A DNA stretch of 64,000 nucleotides, taken from assembly GCA_022495995.1 (NCBI GenBank), contig JAFEMH010002517.1:248001-312000 (forward strand), read 5' to 3'. The position numbers and the translations under genes are program-made. Under the pieces are notes generated by a model that searched no databases, was not told the DNA's origin, and saw only the letters and a program-made list of their open reading frames with translations. The stretch's first letter is position 1. Each line of letters begins with the position of its first letter. This DNA comes from Adenophora triphylla var. japonica (Eukaryota; Streptophyta; Magnoliopsida; Asterales; Campanulaceae). This document shows, one piece after another, positions 44,845-54,400 of this stretch.

Positions 44845-45110
44845 TTATCCCATTTGGCGATAACGGAAGGTTTCCCGGAGGAGTCGTTAATAACGGAAGG
44901 TTTCTCGGAGGAGACGTTATCCCATTTGGCGATAACGGAAGATTTCCCGGAGGAGACGTTATCCCATTTGGCGATAACTGAAGGTTTTTGAGAGACAACG
45001 TTATTACATTTGGAGATAACGGGAAATTTTGGGAGAAAATGTTATTCCATTTGGATATAACGGGAATTTTTGGGATAAAACGTTATTCCGTTTGGAGATA
45101 ATGGGAAATT
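44845..45110. repeat. 42-bp minisatellite of element D, right part
   Basis: The array continues after element B, with units near 44845, 44917 and 44959 and one internal deletion. More degenerate copies follow (GTTATTCCATTTGG..ATAACGGG) to about 45110. The hairpin arms stay recognisable. Confidence 0.85.
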
Positions 45111-45166
45111 GTTGCTTAAATGGAAAGTCCAGGGGCAAAAAGTGTAAATTCAGTCTGAGGCAAATG

Positions 45167-45237
45167 AAGCCGCCCGACATGAGATGGAGAAAAAGAAGCC
45201 ATCCGGCTTGAATCCTTATTTCACCAGATTATTTAAA
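45167..45237 (+). promoter_or_regulatory. PMD1 (element D) promoter: AAGCC palindrome pair plus TATA box
   Basis: AAGCCGCCCGAC (45167-45178) and the perfect-ended AAGCCATCCGGCTT (45196-45209) lie about 20 bp upstream of TATTTAAA (45230-45237). The ATG of PMD1 follows at 45351. Confidence 0.65.
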
Positions 45238-45350
45238 CAGAAGGAGAACGGGCGACGACAGCCATTGTTGTCGTTGTTCTTGCGAGGAGAAAGGAGAGAA
45301 AAGAGGAAAAAGCACCAAAGCTTTCACTCTCTAGCTTCCTATTGCTCAAA

Positions 45351-47949
45351 ATGGATCAAGAAGGGAACATCTTGCCCCGCCAAGCGATTCAGAATTTGTC
45401 GCAAATTGCGAGGATGAGGCGGAGGGAATTTGTTAGGACCGTGCGGAAGTATGACTTCGTGGCACCTACTTCTGAGTTCTATCCCGGTACAAGGGAGCAC
45501 AAGTCCATGAAACCTCAATCGATTGGGGTAAGCGCTCTCAATTTACTTGATTTCATCAATTTTAATTGATTAGGGCTAGACTCGAATTTTGGAATTTTTT
45601 GGATTTTTCTTGTGATTTTATTGATGATTTTATGGATTTGGTAATTAACCTATGGGGCTAAGGATATAAATAATCATGCATGTGCAATTTATTTGAAAAA
45701 ATATGAGAATGACTCATTTTTTGAAAATAAAGTGAGACAAAAAATGCCTAAAATGTGACGGAGTTCTTGCATGTGCTAGAACTAGGTCAACTTCTAATCA
45801 TGGATGTGAAAACAAGATTTTGGACGATGAAAATGATTCATGCATGCCATTTTGAAAGATTAAAACCTATATACAAATAATTTTGTGAAAACCGGAGTTT
45901 TTGCGTTTGGGAGAGCATGTGCTAGGGGTGACGTGTTTCAAATGATGAAAGACACGTGTTCTAGGCAAATGATGCTAGAAAACTTCTCATGAATGCTTTC
46001 CTTTAGCAATGTGTGCATTATTTTGTGCATGTATGCATGTTTCTGAGATAAGCTGAAGGACTAACGTGCTTTTGTTGTGCTTACCTACAGGAGAGCAAGT
46101 CATGGGGACCCGCTGAGATAGCGGTGAAGTTGTAGGAGAGGATGCCCAACTTTGAGAAGGATGGCCACAATCCTAAACAGCTAGTGGTGGTGACTGGTCT
46201 CCATTCTTTTGTCGAGGCTATCGACCGAGGCATTCATGTGACATCTAAGAGCAAGGGGCTGGTCCAAGCTTTTTCAGAGTTTTGGTGGGACACCACTCAC
46301 AACTTTCATCTAGGCTGGGGAGAGGTTACGGTGACTCCCGCCGACTTTACAGCTATTACTGGCTTGAGATTCACTGATCGGCCTGTGACCTGGAGGGATC
46401 ACATTTCTGAGGCTGAGTTCAGAGATTATGTGGGATTTGACCTCCGTCCGAAGGGGCTAGGGATGGAGACTCGGTTTGTTGAGGTTGAGGTTTTGAGGTG
46501 TATGGAGGGATTTGCGGCCAATGAGGTGACTGCCCACCAGCTCGCGAGAGCTTTCTTGTGGTTGACCCTATCTGTCACCATTTTTGCCAATTCTGGGACG
46601 TTGGCGATGGTTTGCTTGCTGGACTCTTTGGATGATTTGGCTACGGTTGGGGAGGTCTCTTGGGGTGAGGCCGGATTGGCGGAGCTTTATTTCTCTCTAG
46701 ATTTGTACAGCCGGAACAAGGCTGCTTCGATGGACTGCTTTTCTTTTGCTCTGGAGGTATTCTCATTCTCTTTTCCTCTTTTCCCTTTGTTCTTAAGATT
46801 TTATGAGAGAAATGACCCTTATGTTCTGACATGCAGGTCTAGTTCTACGAGGTGATTGGGTTCTTTCCTTGGAACCAGCAGAGTGATCCTGCTATCTTCC
46901 CGACTATGGTGCGTTGGAGAGGAGAGGCTAGGGACAAGTTCACCGGGAAGACCCGGATCACCTTTGATTACAAGATGGTGAAGCCTGTCATCAACAGGGA
47001 CAGTTATGAGGGAATGAGCTTCTATCCCTGGGAGAGATATCCGGAGTCTCTTATGGGAGATGCTGTGGTGGTGACCAGCCAGAGGAGGTGGCTGACAGGC
47101 TTGACCTGTGATATTATCTATTTAGGGGACCGATTCTCCAGGCAGCACGGTCATGTCCCTCCTTTGGGCGCGATTACCCCTCAGGACCCCCCTCCTTTCA
47201 TGCTGCAGCCTAGGCACTGGTCAGCGGATGAGAGGGACAGGTATAAGGCTGGCTTGGCGGCTGAGGACTATTTTGACTACGCCACCCCGTACGCCACCTT
47301 TGTGGAGGAGCGTTTGAGGACGCCACAGAGGTTGGTGAAGATAGCTGCTGCTCAGGGGTACGGGGAGGCAGAACCGACTGATCCACCTGTTCCTCCAGCT
47401 CACCTTTCCTATGTGGTGAATGGAGTGCCGAGGAGGCTGATGGTGCCTATTCTAGACACGAGGGATGCTGAGTATACTTTGCCGGCTGATAGCACTGTAA
47501 GTAACTCTGGGTCCCTTTTCTTTTCGGCTTTTCTATTTTCTGCGATTCTGAACTTCTTTGGGAATTTTCTGAGTTTTTCCTTTTTCTCGCAGGTCCCCGC
47601 TCGCACATACGACACTCTGGTGCGGCATAATAGGGGCTGGAAGGAGCTGAATCGGTCCCTCTTGAGGAAGCTGGCTTGCGCGTCAAGGGCTGCGGGAAAT
47701 GCGCAGGAGCCTGAGCGTAAGAGGAGGCAAGTCGGGAGCACGGCTTCTTCATCATCAGCGTCAGGGTACCCCTCATCCTCTACCAGTGTCGTGCCTCGGG
47801 GGCGAGGTCCTAACACTGATATCTTAGAGCAGCTGGCGGAGTACGAGCATGTGCCCGTCAACCTGACCGCCGTGAGTGATGACGAAGACCTGCTAAGGGA
47901 CCCCAAGCTTTATAAGATGAGTAGCGATGACGATGAGTCAGAGGCTTAG
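45351..47949 (+). pseudogene. PMD1 of element D: plant mobile domain (MAIN-like) protein, two nonsense codons
   Basis: Four exons: 45351-45527, 46091-46756, 46837-47496 and 47593-47949, joined in phase 0 by GT-AG introns, giving 619 codons. The N-terminus is MDQEGNILPRQAIQNLSQIA. The plant-mobile-domain core (aminotransferase-like PMD, about residues 95-400) shows FSEFWWDTTHNFHLGWGEVT, VTPADFTAITGLRF and YEVIGFFPWNQQSDPAIFP. The C-terminus is basic, then Ser-rich and acidic (DDDESEA). In-frame TAG codons at 46133-46135 and 46840-46842 replace what look like Gln codons, so this copy is probably dead. PMD proteins occur in MAIN/MAIL silencing factors and in transposons. The gene lies antisense to element D, with its own TATA box, and PMD2 follows it. 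Confidence 0.85.
45528..46090 (+). other. Intron 1 of PMD1 (element D)
   Basis: A 563-bp AT-rich intron, donor GTAAGCGC and acceptor CTACAG, with no repeat seen. Confidence 0.75.
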
Positions 47950-48293
47950 GGTTCCTTTGGGTCAAACTTGGAGAGTGAGAGAGAAAACAATGAACAAATT
48001 ATGCACAATTTGTATTTATTATTTTATTTGGGTGCCAAGGAGGCAAAGACAATGTAATGATCTTTTTTTTTCTTATTGATGCTTTATTATTTTGCATATT
48101 ACTTGAGCCTCAGGGCAACTTTTTGCATGGAAATGGGGCGGAATTTGAGGCGAAAAGGTTTATGATGGTATATGAATGTATGAATGGTGTTTGGGAATGT
48201 TTTTATGCAGGTTTTGTTGAGAAAGTGGGGTGAGAATCCCACATGGGCAGCAGCTTTGGCTACTGCAGATTTTTTTTTTTGCAGAAGCAAATG
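47950..48293 (+). other. Spacer between PMD1 and PMD2 of element D
   Basis: PMD1 3'UTR-like, AT-rich sequence up to a poly-T tract near 48270-48280. No gene. Confidence 0.65.
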
Positions 48294-48370
48294 AAGCCGT
48301 CCGGCTAGGACCTAGGCAAATGAGGCCGCACGGCTTGGAGCCTTGTCTGAACTGATTTTCTGCAAATAAA
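48294..48370 (+). promoter_or_regulatory. PMD2 (element D) promoter: AAGCCG palindrome pair plus TATA-like box
   Basis: AAGCCGTCCGGCT (48294-48306) and AGGCCGCACGGCTT (48323-48336) lie upstream of CAAATAAAA (48363-48371). The ATG is at 48470. The layout is the same as at PMD1 and in LTR D. Confidence 0.6.
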
Positions 48371-48469
48371 ACCAAGGGAGGGCCTTTTCATTTCATTTTC
48401 AACTTTAGCTTGTCCCAACTGATTCCAAAGCACATTTTTGACCAAAAATCGTCGAGTCCGATCACCGCT

Positions 48470-49218
48470 ATGGAAAAACCAGTCCGATTGCAAAAGGGGA
48501 AAAGGGATCGTTTTCTTTCCGACCTCCAATCCTGGATGAGACACAATTTTCAATCTCATAAGGGGCTATTTGACAACACCTTCAAGATCAAGTCTTTATG
48601 GCATTTGAAGGATCTCCCGCCTGATTGGGACCTTTTGAGAGCAGCAGCGAGATTTTGGGACGTCCGGAGACATGTATACTGCTTTTCCTACAAAGAGCTC
48701 ATTCCAACCTTTGAAGATTTCTGGGCATTGATTGGGGGTCCAGAAATTGAAGCTATTTCGATTCCTTTGACCGGGGACTTGCCGGTGACCGTAAAGTTGG
48801 CATCTTTTCTGCAAATTTCTCCGGAAGAAGCCGAAGGGATGATGATAGCTCCTGACAGAATCGACATTTCTGATATTCCGAGCAAATTCGGGTTTTTGGG
48901 TACTGCTGCGACCACAATATCTATGGACGCCTTTATCCTCTGCGTATTCTCCTTCCTATTCAATGCCGAGTCCTTCGGAGTGTGTCATAGTGGTCTTTTG
49001 GACATGGTCAGAGACTGCAGGGCTGGGAGAGATATTGTCCCACTAATTTTGGGAGAGACTCTACATGGCATTGACAGGATGGCTAGGGGGACCATTTCAT
49101 GCGGTCTGGGAGCCCAGCTGTATTGACTTTATGGTTGCAGGAGAGACTCGGGGGTTTACCTGGGGCTTTGCCTACCCAGTGTCCTTGGGTGATTTCTCGG
49201 AGGGGTGCACCGAGATAG
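48470..49218 (+). pseudogene. PMD2 of element D: second plant mobile domain protein, frameshifted and cut by element C
   Basis: The ATG at 48470 (MEKPVRLQKGKRDRFLSDL) was chosen because the frame upstream has no ATG. The core carries LKDLPPDWDLLRAAARFWDV, then FSYKELIPTFEDFWALIGGP and DIVPLILGETLHGID. These match the PMD2 copy in element C (PDWNLLQGAARFWD, NIIPLILGETLHGLD). The first frame stops at 49126. A one-base shift near 49100 restores SPAVLTLWLQERLG up to TAG 49216-49218. Element C begins at 49234, so the C-terminal half is outside the window or lost. It has no introns in the part seen, unlike PMD1. Confidence 0.8.
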
Positions 49219-49233
49219 CAGGATCAGGGTAGC

Positions 49234-50212
49234 TGTAGACACCCCATTCTGAACCTGTCGGAGCAGATTAATACCACTCTAAGTCTCGCCTTGAGTCAAG
49301 AGTAGAAATCCACTATTTTGTCATGTTTCGTTAAGTTTTGACTAACGACCGTTATTTTGGACTAAACTGCATACGGGATAACGAGGGAAGGACAGAATTG
49401 TCCACTGACAACCTTGTCTCGTGCGGAACTTACGTGTCTCGCGCGATACTAAGCTTCTACAGACGTGCAGAAGCCAGTTTCCTCGTCAATTTCAACCTCT
49501 TTCTTTCTGGATAAAACCTTATCAATCCGGTCATCCAATAGAATTTGGGTTCTGGAACCTTCCCAGGGTATTTTACCTCTCCACCTTCACCTCTCCAACA
49601 CCTATAAATACTTGAAGACTTTCAGTATTTCGGATCCCTGACTTTTCTGGTCGAACCCCTACATTTACTGGTTTTTCTCCCTGAAAAATTCCTGTAAACC
49701 ACCCTAAAAATCACCTAAAGTTTGTTCATCAACCTTGTTGGTAAACAAACATCGAAGCCCGAATCAAGGACCGAGGCGAAGCTCTGTCCACATCAAGATT
49801 TGACTCTAAACTTGAGTCGAAACTCTGTCCGAGTCTCTTCACACGAGGTATTCTTCCTCCTTCCTTTCTAATTGATTGTTAGAGTGGTATAATACATCAA
49901 ACTTAGGATCAGCCTAGAGCCTCTCCAAGTCATGGGGACAATCTCGAAGCAATCGATCCTATATTCCGTTTAACCTAGTTAAATGGATTATTTTACTTGT
50001 TTCTTTAATTAAAACGTCTTTTATTTGAAAACCCCCTTTTTAGCAAGACCGATATCCGGATTGGGTTGAATGGGTGCTCCTTGACCTTCCCATTCCATAA
50101 CCTAAGTCTCGAACCCAAAAATATCTTTTCAAATGGTTTTTTCTATATTTCCAACTAAATAATATAGGTGGCGACTCAAAAGATGTTAAAGAAAAATTCA
50201 CGCATCGCTACA
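49234..50212 (+). repeat. 5' LTR of element C
   Basis: TGTAGACACCCCATTC ... CATCGCTACA (979 bp). It matches the solo LTR at 19306-20256 in reverse orientation. Confidence 0.9.
49415..49610 (+). promoter_or_regulatory. LTR C promoter: TCTCGYGCG motif pair plus TATA box
   Basis: TGTCTCGTGCGGAAC (49415) and TGTCTCGCGCGATAC (49434-49448) precede TATAAATA (49603-49610) by about 155 bp. The same motifs and box occur in the solo LTR. Confidence 0.7.
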
Positions 50213-50213
50213 G

Positions 50214-50231
50214 TGGCGACTCTACAGGGGA
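50214..50231 (+). promoter_or_regulatory. Primer-binding site of element C
   Basis: TGGCGACTCTACAGGGGA, one base after the LTR, is the same tRNA-Arg type as in A and B. A partial copy TGGCGACTC lies 45 bases upstream (50169-50177). Confidence 0.83.
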
Positions 50232-51461
50232 CGATAAATTTAAAGTGGCTTAAACTTGCGTTAATAAAGAAGGGTTTCCAAATAAAAAAAAATCGTTGTT
50301 TGTATTCAGATCAAGCTAGTCTCGCACGATACAACCTGTTTCGCGCGAGACAATGCTTCGGCAATCAGCGTGTCTTCGGGTTTTCCCTGTTCGTCTCAAG
50401 ATCCAAGATGAGAGTCGAACACGCAAGAGGAATTCCAGATTACATTATCTGCAGAGTTCTTTCATCTTAAGGCATCCCTTAAGATGTAGAACTCGAATCC
50501 GTATTTAGTTTAAATAATTGATTATTATTTATAAACTGCGTGTGATTGGGTTTTTAAATTAAAGTCCGGTCCAATGGGGATTCGGGAGTTGTAATTAAAT
50601 TATTTATCTCTCTCTCTCATTAAGTGGAACTACGACGGCCTGAGTCTTTCGAATTTGGGAGAAACGTAGGCAACCACTTGGTGCGGCCATTATCTGTTTT
50701 ATTTTTATCTTTTCAAAAAAAAAGTCTCTATTTTATCTATCACCTAGATTGACTCTCTCACACGCGCACGCATGTTATATCTGTCATTGCACTACATACC
50801 CCCATTAACCCGAGACCCACACTAAGGACGGGTGACGGTAACCACCTAGTCGCCGGTCTCTCCGAAGTTGGATCATCTCACTCCGCGTATTCAATCCACC
50901 TAGATTGTCATATCGCGGGGAGCCTAGCCTTCCAGCTCTGCATCACCACATATCATGTAGATTGTCTTTTTAGGATCACTCCGTGACCGGTCGGTTTTGA
51001 CTTGGTGATCTCTCTTATTTTTGACAAAAATAAAGCCATATAAAATTGACCATAAAAAAGGACCCGGAATAGTCCCTTCGGAATGACCCTTTCGGATTTG
51101 TCCCTCAAAAGAAAAAATAGCCCTTCAAAAAAAAAATCCTTCAAAGAATCTTACATGGCTTTGTTTTTCAAAAATTGGACTGATTACTTAGTCGTTAGGT
51201 TCTGATGAAGACCTTAGAAACCCCTCAAAATGGATTCTCCATTCCGACCAAGAATTAGGTTTAATAAAAATCGACTTTCCGTGTGATTGTCTCGTGCGAG
51301 ACTACCTGTCCCGCACGTGACAATGTCTCTGTTTGCTGTGTTTGAGCCTGAACTGTTTAAGCCTTCTTCCGACTCGTTGGGGCTAGATTTGATCCTGATA
51401 CCATCTCTGCGTCTCTTCTGTCAGTTTTCCGAAGCTACTCAACCTCAAGACTCCCAACACA
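50232..51461 (+). other. Element C leader between primer site and gag
   Basis: No gene. Palindrome pairs at 50318-50352 (CTCGCACGA, TTCGCGCGAGACA) and 51287-51322 (TTGTCTCGTGCGAGAC, GTCCCGCACGTGACA). GAACTACG hairpin at 50627-50688. Conserved block CCGTGACCGGTCGGTTTTGA at about 50981, shared with element A. Confidence 0.75.
50627..50688 (+). promoter_or_regulatory. GAACTACG hairpin, copy C1
   Basis: GAACTACGACGGCCTGAGTC, a weak inner TCTTTC/GGGAGA-like stem, then AACGTAGGCAACC and GTGCGGCC. Confidence 0.65.
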
Positions 51462-54400
51462 ATGTCCGGCATCGACGAAATTCCGGGTGACGAAACTTTG
51501 TCCGAAAACAATCACAAACTGCTAGAAGAAGCCAATGATCGCTTAGAAGTGCAAGCTACCCAAATCCACACTCTCGTGGAAGAAATCCAAGAGCTTGGGC
51601 AGCACTAGCCAATAAAGAAAAGAAGAAGAGAAATGATTCTTCCTCCGAAGAAGAGGAATCATACACCAAGAAGGCCAAGGATCATCGCCAAAGAAAAAGC
51701 AAGAAAAAGAAGTACGAGCCTAGCTCGTCATCTTCCTCCTCTGACAATGAGAGTTACACATCCAAGAAAGATAGTAAAGGGGAAAACAAGAACGAACCCC
51801 TCACCATGGCCATGTTGGAAAAGAAACTTGCATCCCTCGATGTAGGTAAGGGAGCCTCGCTCTCTATTGATTACGACACCCTTCGTCAATCCATGTCCAA
51901 GCTTCCTAGAAAATACAAAACACCCGACATTGCACAATTCAATGGTACCACCTGTCCCAAATCACATTTGGAAACCTATTCTTGGGCCATGCTACCTATG
52001 GGTGTTGATGACAACCTGCTAGCTCAATGCTTTCCACAAACTCTCGATGGTGCCGCTAGAGATTGGTACATGACTCTTCCACTCTCCACAAGGCTTGATT
52101 GGCCACTCGCCAGTCGTACCTTCCAAAAGCAATATGAGGATAACTCCACTTACCGCACTACTAGAAGGGACCTCGAACAAACCAAGCAGCTTCCAAACGA
52201 ATCATTTACAGACTTCGTCAAAAGATGGAGGACCAAACCGACTGAAATCGTTGATAGGCCAAGCCTAGACGAACAAATCCACATCCTCATCCAATGTCTT
52301 CGGGAATAGTATCAAGACAAACTCGCGGGCAACTATTTTCCTAGCTTCGCCGAACTCCACAAATCCGGCATACGGTTAGATGACCTCATCAAGCAAAAGA
52401 GGGAAGCCAAGAAAGAAAGCGGTTTCCGTTACAACAAAAGTTCCTTTTCCAACCCTAAGGACACTTCCGTCAATGCTATAGTCTTCAATCATCCCGGAAA
52501 TGGTAAGTACTCTACGGTACCTCCACCACAAAAGAAGAAAAGGGATAGGCATTATGACAAACTTGAGGGGATAACTCAAGAGGAACTCCTCGCGGTGCTT
52601 GTCAAGAATGGAAAAATCAAACCAAGAGAAGGTGGACCACCAAAGAAAGATCTTCCTGCTAATCAAGCTCATCATCTCTTCTGCAAGTACCACAACTTCA
52701 CTAGCCACGACACCAACTCATGCTTCCACCTGAAAGACGTCATCCAAGATCTGTTCGATGATAAAGAGATAGGACTTCCTAATGTTGTTACTAATCCTTT
52801 ACCAAATAATGAAGTCAATTTGATAGAAATAGAAGGTAGCACCAAGGATCCTACTCGTCTGGCCACAATTGTGGACGAGAGCCCTTTTGAATTTAATAAT
52901 TCTTCTTTCTGCTACATGATGTCTTGGGATGAACTCTTAGAACAAAAAGGAAAAGGGTCTAAAACAGTCAACCTCCTCACACGATCTGGTCGAGTGATTA
53001 TCAACAAAGACCCAAGGGATGAAAATCCTCCTAAACAAGCAAAAGCCCCATCATCAAATGAGCCCGAAGATCCTCTCTTAGCCCAGCTAAAGAAGACACA
53101 AGCAAACATCTCAGTTTGGGATCTCATAGGAGCATCCCACAAGTATCGTGAAATGTTGAAGAAGGTCTTGGCTCAAATGAACATTTCCTCAGAAGCTACA
53201 CCCAAATATCTTACTCAAATGATTGGCCAAGTACAATTTGGCAACGTCATCACTTTCACCGACTTGGACCTCCCATCCTATGGGAACAATCATCATGAGG
53301 CCCTATACATAACTGCTAAGGTGAATGGATATCGAATGCCACGCATTTTGATCGACAATGGTTCTGCAATCAACGTCCTTCCAAAGAAAGCCTTATCATC
53401 ATTGGGTCTCACCCACAAAGACCTTAAGCCATCAGGGCACACTGTGCGAGGCTATGATTGTACTGCTAGAACTGCTTTGGGTTCGGTCGCAATACCTATA
53501 GAAATGGGGCAAGTCACCATGAGCATCGAATTTCAAGTCATTGACATCCCGACATCCTTCAACTTACTACTTGGCCGCCCTTGGCTACACGACATAGGGG
53601 GTATACCTTCATCCCTACACCAATGCATCAAATTCAGACACAATGACACAATAGTCACCATACACGGGGAAATGGTTACTGCTAGCCCTATCCTCGAGGT
53701 ACAACACAACACTTCTGATTACTTGTTCAGTGGCTTCGAGATTGAGAAAGAAAGCACTGTGAGTGTCATTGAAACTTGCATTGAAAACGACTACTCTAAA
53801 GCACTTTGATTTTTCGAAAACCTTCCTGTTTGGAGAATGATGCAAGCGAAAGGGTACTTTCCTGGCTTGGGACTTGGCAAACACTTACAAGGGATAACGG
53901 ATCCACCGCCGGTTCCCCCACCACACACGAAGCATGGCCTAGGATACGTCATTTCCATCCGCGATGAAAGTGACGAAGAAGAGTAGGACTTCACTCAAAT
54001 CAAGTGGGAAGAAACCGCGTACAAAGGTTACAATGACCCAAAGGCCAAAAACTGCAACCTCGAACCATACCGAAAGACACTCAACGGCTACTTCGTTAAG
54101 GAAGGAGAAAGCATCCCATACTTTATCTTTTCAGAACCATGGACTGACGATAAAGGAAAGCGCCAACCAGGCTTTGAAATTTTCAGCGACTGCGACGCTT
54201 CGTCAGATGAAACAGAACCCGTCCCACTAATCCTTAAAGATTTGTGGGGCAAAAAGGCAGAAATGACCAGCGAATGGGACTTTGTGTTGGGAGAAGAAAT
54301 GCTACGACAGTTAGAGAACCTGTGCCAGCTAGAAGACAACCAGATCCATGCAATATCCAAGGGGGATGCTCCAACTATTGATTACACAAGGCTAATCCAG

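Larger units (their letters stand above)
32093..49233 (-). mobile_element. Element D: Tat-lineage element (minus), 3' part with antisense PMD genes
   Basis: Read on the minus strand from the C junction: two antisense plant-mobile-domain genes (plus-strand 45351-49218), tandem arrays (34441-33893 and 44845-45110, split by element B), three GAACTACG hairpins (33818-33396), the purine-rich GCCGAGGGGCTTC, and an LTR (33292-32093). Gag-pol is not in the window; element C interrupts it at 49234. Element A abuts or truncates the LTR at 32093. The same order of parts appears in element C, which supports reading these pieces as one element. Confidence 0.7.

Noticed and set aside
47497..47592. Reading through this segment as coding sequence of PMD1
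   Set aside because: It is 96 bp and stop-free, but has a good donor (GTAAGT) and acceptor (CTCGCAG) and a hydrophobic Phe/Ser translation unlike its flanks. It is treated as an intron.
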